A stretch of DNA of 64,000 nucleotides from Lentisphaerota bacterium (GTDB lineage: Bacteria > Verrucomicrobiota > Lentisphaeria > Victivallales > UBA1829), in the NCBI GenBank assembly GCA_015061915.1, contig SUVR01000004.1, positions 1 to 64,000 on the forward strand, written 5' to 3'. The notes beneath the pieces are model-generated. The model saw nothing but the letters and a program-made list of their open reading frames with translations, had not been told where the DNA came from and searched no databases. The translations under genes and the position numbers were made by a program. How positions within the stretch are numbered: position 1 is the first letter of the stretch; every line of letters starts with the position of its first letter. This document shows positions 61,054-64,000 of the stretch, piece after piece.

Positions 61054-64000
61054 ATGAAGATGAAGTTCCTCCTCCCCGCTTTACTCCTCCTTTCAGCCCC
61101 GCTCCAAGCGGCAGTCTCCCTTTCTCCCGGCGGCTTGCTTCCTGCTGCGGAAGACCCGAAAAAGCCCGCCGTCTTCCCGGCTGAACCGATTCTTTTGAAA
61201 GCGGATCAGCAGCCGAAAGAATACACGCTGACCTATCGGGCAAAATTCACCGGAAAGAAGCAGGACCATACCCTGCGGCTGCATTATCAGGAGCTGAACA
61301 AAGACGGCGCAAAACTGAAGTCTCCCCTCACGGTCACGGGGGTTGTTTTTGATCCCAACGGACACTCCACGGTCAATGGCAGGGGGATCTGCCGGCTCGC
61401 GTACAACGGGATCCTCCCCGTGCATCAGCGGTATCTGGCGGAACCGTTGTTTCAGACCGGTGAGTGGTACGACTTCAAACTGACCGCCCGGAATATGGAG
61501 GAATACATCGCCCTGACGCTCTTCGTGAAGAAGGGCGACCAATGGCGGCGACTGCTCGCCGGCAATGTGATGACCAACCGTCAGCTCGCCGGGGTGAGTT
61601 TCGCTTCCGGTTCCGGTTTGGAACTGGCGGATATCGCCCTTGATCCGGTCGGTCCCGCACCGGAAAAACTGCTGCCCGGCGCTTCGGCAAAAAGCAAAGT
61701 CATAACGGTTCCCTTTGCCGGTGAGAAAACCGGCGTAAAACTGCGTCTGACGCCCGGATCCTATCCGGTCCAGATCATGATCCAGCTGCTGAACAGCAAG
61801 CAGGAAAAACCGGTGGTCTATACCTACCGCCTCAATCCCGTTGCCCAGAATTTTTCCTGGAAAGAAGAGTTCACCGTTGAGAAAGAGGTGGATGGCGTAA
61901 AGAAAAAAGTCAAGGAAACGATCTCCAAAAGTCATACATTCGAGGATACGGGGATCGATGTACTGGCGAACAACTGGCGCCTCTACACAGTTTACACCCG
62001 TGCCCGCGTTGCCGGCCGCTATCATAACAATCAGATGGCGGAGATCGCAGCAAATCCGGAGAAGTACGGCAAAACTGCGTCCGCGAGCGAGTTTGTCCTT
62101 GAGTTCCGCAGTACACCGGCCGGACGCGAGTTGTGGCTCAACGGCAGTTTTTTCCAGAAGATCCCCGAGTCAGTCACGTTTGATCAGATCAAGGTCTCCC
62201 TGCCAGCTGGCGCAGTCTGCCCCGAACCGGAAATACGCAATGGTCCCGTGACTGTCGTCGCCCCGTGTTATCAGCCGGTCCCTGTAACGCCCGATGATGA
62301 CATGATCCCCATTCCCGGGATGAAGCATTTTATGATCCCCCGGTGCGGGGAAGAAGACGCTTTTGCAACGGCACTCTGCAAGGTCAACCGGGGCTCCTAT
62401 CTGCTGGAGTGCGACGGCTATCTCTCCCGGTCCGCCTTCGATGCCATGCCGGACAGTTTCATCCGCCGCGTTCCCGTCGCCCAGTACAACCGGGCGTATG
62501 TCCTCTGCGCTCTTTCGCCCGATCCCGAAAAGAAGATGACAACCGATGTCACCGCACGCCTGACCAGTTTTTACAGTCCCAACAACGCCGGCTGCTCGCC
62601 GGAGATGATCGCATATCAGACCGTCACGCTGCCCCGGAGTGAATCTGCTCCCCTGCCGCCGAATGTAAAACGCGTGGGTAACGGTATGTTCCTTGTCGCC
62701 TTTGATCTGGATGTCGGTAAGATCCAGGACGTGATCTTTATGAAGAAAAACGCCTTCCTGGACTTTGAAGTGATGGGCGGTCTGTTCGAGGGGGATGACT
62801 ACTATATCTACTGCGGCGGCAAGCCAGCCAAAACGCCTTCTGCGGTCAAAGTCTATGGGGCAGTTCTGGAACGGACTCCGGTCAGTATGATGGTGGAATC
62901 CGGGCAGATCGGAAATATCTATTATCCCAACGAAACGCCCGCCATGACTGCTCACCTTTCGGGTGCGGCGGATCAGAACGTTACGGTCGACTGGATCGTG
63001 AAAGATCTGGATGGAAAGACGGTCTTTTCCAAACAGGATGTCTGGACGGTGAAACCTGCGGAAAAGACAGCGCTCCGCACCGAATTTCCGGTCAAAGCCA
63101 TCGGACACTATACGGTGAATGTTCAGCTGAAAGACCCCGCCGGAAAGGTGCTGGTCAACTATGCCGGCTCTTTCGTGCGAATCCCTGCCGATACCCGTAA
63201 AGCGTTCTATGATTCCCCGTACTTCCTCTGGAATTTCGGCGGCGCCCACGGCACTCCGGGCGATCTGGAAACGGTCAGTTATCTTTACAACCGCATCGGT
63301 GCCCGCAAGGCGCAGCTCTGGAATTACAAATATTCCGAAGAGGAAGTCCGATCCCACAAGATGATGCACGGTCCGTTCCCCTATCTGCGCTCCAAGGCGG
63401 CGACTCCGGAAGAACGGGCGAAAGATCTGGATGCCCAGATCCAGCGCCTGATCAAACGTTATCCCCACACGGACAGCGCGCTGATCTTCCATGAAAGCGG
63501 CGGCGGACCGGATCCGCTGGAACTCTGCGGCGGCGTCACGGAGATCACGCCGGAACAGAAGGCGGAAGATGAACGCAAAAGTCAGCGGGCGATCGAACTG
63601 GCGCAGGCATGGCGCAGAAACGCTCCGCATATCCGCCTGACCGTCGGCAACAGCGGCGGTACGATCGGGCTGATCGCCCGTCTGTTCCGGGCGGGCTATC
63701 CCCGGGATCTGATCGACCGGATCGGGGAGGAATCGGTGGGGCAGACCATGCCGCCGGAACGCTCTACTGCCGGATCCTTCTGGAAACTTTACGAACTGGG
63801 CAGGATCTACGGTTACAAAGATCTTGGTGTGGAAGCCTGCTATGAATGGAAATCCCGTCTGCCCCGCTGCTTTACGCCCCGGAAACACGCGTCGCTCTGC
63901 GCCCGGGACCTGCTGATCGCCCACGCTTGGAAGTCGCCCACCATTCCGGTCCCCGGCGGCTTTGAAAAGGCGAACAGTTATTATAATACGGTCTGGGGCG
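61054..64000 (+). CDS. Large secreted protein, glycoside hydrolase-like, cut by window end
   Basis: Open from ATG 61054 to the last base: 982 codons visible, no stop. Signal peptide MKMKFLLPALLLLSAPLQA. The first part (about residues 50-200) looks like a concanavalin-type beta-sandwich. The middle is strand-rich, with an Ig-like module (about 630-710). From about 720 a TIM-barrel-like region begins (PYFLWNFGGAHGTPGDLETV, then FHESGGGPDP, GEESVGQ and CYEWKSR), with glutamates placed as in clan A glycosidases. A polysaccharide-active role is inferred; no exact family is assigned. AGAAGGAA precedes the start. Confidence 0.7.
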   Translation, partial: MKMKFLLPALLLLSAPLQAAVSLSPGGLLPAAEDPKKPAVFPAEPILLKADQQPKEYTLTYRAKFTGKKQDHTLRLHYQELNKDGAKLKSPLTVTGVVFDPNGHSTVNGRGICRLAYNGILPVHQRYLAEPLFQTGEWYDFKLTARNMEEYIALTLFVKKGDQWRRLLAGNVMTNRQLAGVSFASGSGLELADIALDPVGPAPEKLLPGASAKSKVITVPFAGEKTGVKLRLTPGSYPVQIMIQLLNSKQEKPVVYTYRLNPVAQNFSWKEEFTVEKEVDGVKKKVKETISKSHTFEDTGIDVLANNWRLYTVYTRARVAGRYHNNQMAEIAANPEKYGKTASASEFVLEFRSTPAGRELWLNGSFFQKIPESVTFDQIKVSLPAGAVCPEPEIRNGPVTVVAPCYQPVPVTPDDDMIPIPGMKHFMIPRCGEEDAFATALCKVNRGSYLLECDGYLSRSAFDAMPDSFIRRVPVAQYNRAYVLCALSPDPEKKMTTDVTARLTSFYSPNNAGCSPEMIAYQTVTLPRSESAPLPPNVKRVGNGMFLVAFDLDVGKIQDVIFMKKNAFLDFEVMGGLFEGDDYYIYCGGKPAKTPSAVKVYGAVLERTPVSMMVESGQIGNIYYPNETPAMTAHLSGAADQNVTVDWIVKDLDGKTVFSKQDVWTVKPAEKTALRTEFPVKAIGHYTVNVQLKDPAGKVLVNYAGSFVRIPADTRKAFYDSPYFLWNFGGAHGTPGDLETVSYLYNRIGARKAQLWNYKYSEEEVRSHKMMHGPFPYLRSKAATPEERAKDLDAQIQRLIKRYPHTDSALIFHESGGGPDPLELCGGVTEITPEQKAEDERKSQRAIELAQAWRRNAPHIRLTVGNSGGTIGLIARLFRAGYPRDLIDRIGEESVGQTMPPERSTAGSFWKLYELGRIYGYKDLGVEACYEWKSRLPRCFTPRKHASLCARDLLIAHAWKSPTIPVPGGFEKANSYYNTVWG

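Overview
The window reads as chromosomal DNA of a Gram-negative bacterium of the PVC group, most likely Lentisphaerota (Victivallis-like). This placement is inferred from gene content: a pseudopilin cassette resembling the 'Verru_Chthon cassette' of Verrucomicrobia, pseudopilins whose cleavage motif lacks the usual glycine, a DUF4874/DUF4832 protein, several lipoproteins, Ser/Thr kinases with zinc ribbons, a eukaryotic-type UDP-N-acetylhexosamine pyrophosphorylase and a large secreted carbohydrate-type protein. No transposase, integrase, phage gene or CRISPR array was found. Genes are tightly packed, with many ATGA overlaps, and most upstream gaps hold a recognisable -35/-10 pair whose -10 is usually of the form TATxTT.

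Layout. 1-4970: a hairpin-rich leader, a U32-family peptidase/RNA-hydroxylation-type protein, an OmpR-type two-component pair and tRNA-Leu(CAA). 4970-5541: a gene-free stretch with a diverged duplicated element and several inverted repeats. 5542-13699 (minus): a seven-gene run hisD-hisC-two envelope proteins-small BamE-like protein-FAD dehydrogenase-PSP1/RicT-like protein. 13932-17150: carB and its terminator. 17375-29958: pseudopilin-like genes of GspI-, GspJ-, GspK- and GspH-type plus a basic exported protein, followed by a membrane Ser/Thr kinase, a Wzy/WaaL/PglL-type membrane enzyme, a DUF4874/DUF4832 protein and a Nif11-like small protein. 29963-30767 (minus): a coiled-coil membrane protein and a 48-residue membrane protein.

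30942-41445: a seven-gene operon of three SPFH (HflK/HflC-like) proteins, a His-rich CPC-type P-type ATPase, an ABC ATPase and permease, and a TPR-like membrane-anchored protein. 41502-43426: leuB and a convergent ECF sigma factor, separated by a near-perfect three-armed DNA cloverleaf. 43645-50406: glyS, two lipoproteins, the UAP1-type pyrophosphorylase, a small hypothetical, a YraN-type protein and an FHA-zinc ribbon-kinase fusion. 50408-59067 (minus): prfB, a GH109-like oxidoreductase-fold protein, metY, folE, dtd, dxr, rseP and ispG in one run. 59397-60821 (minus): alkaline phosphatase. 61054-64000: a large secreted protein cut by the window edge.

The strongest candidates for undescribed biology are the pseudopilin tip-like cassette with its kinase and possible pilin O-glycosylation ligase, the SPFH/P-type ATPase/ABC operon, and two non-coding structures: the 42636-42806 cloverleaf and the 4970-5541 duplicated element.
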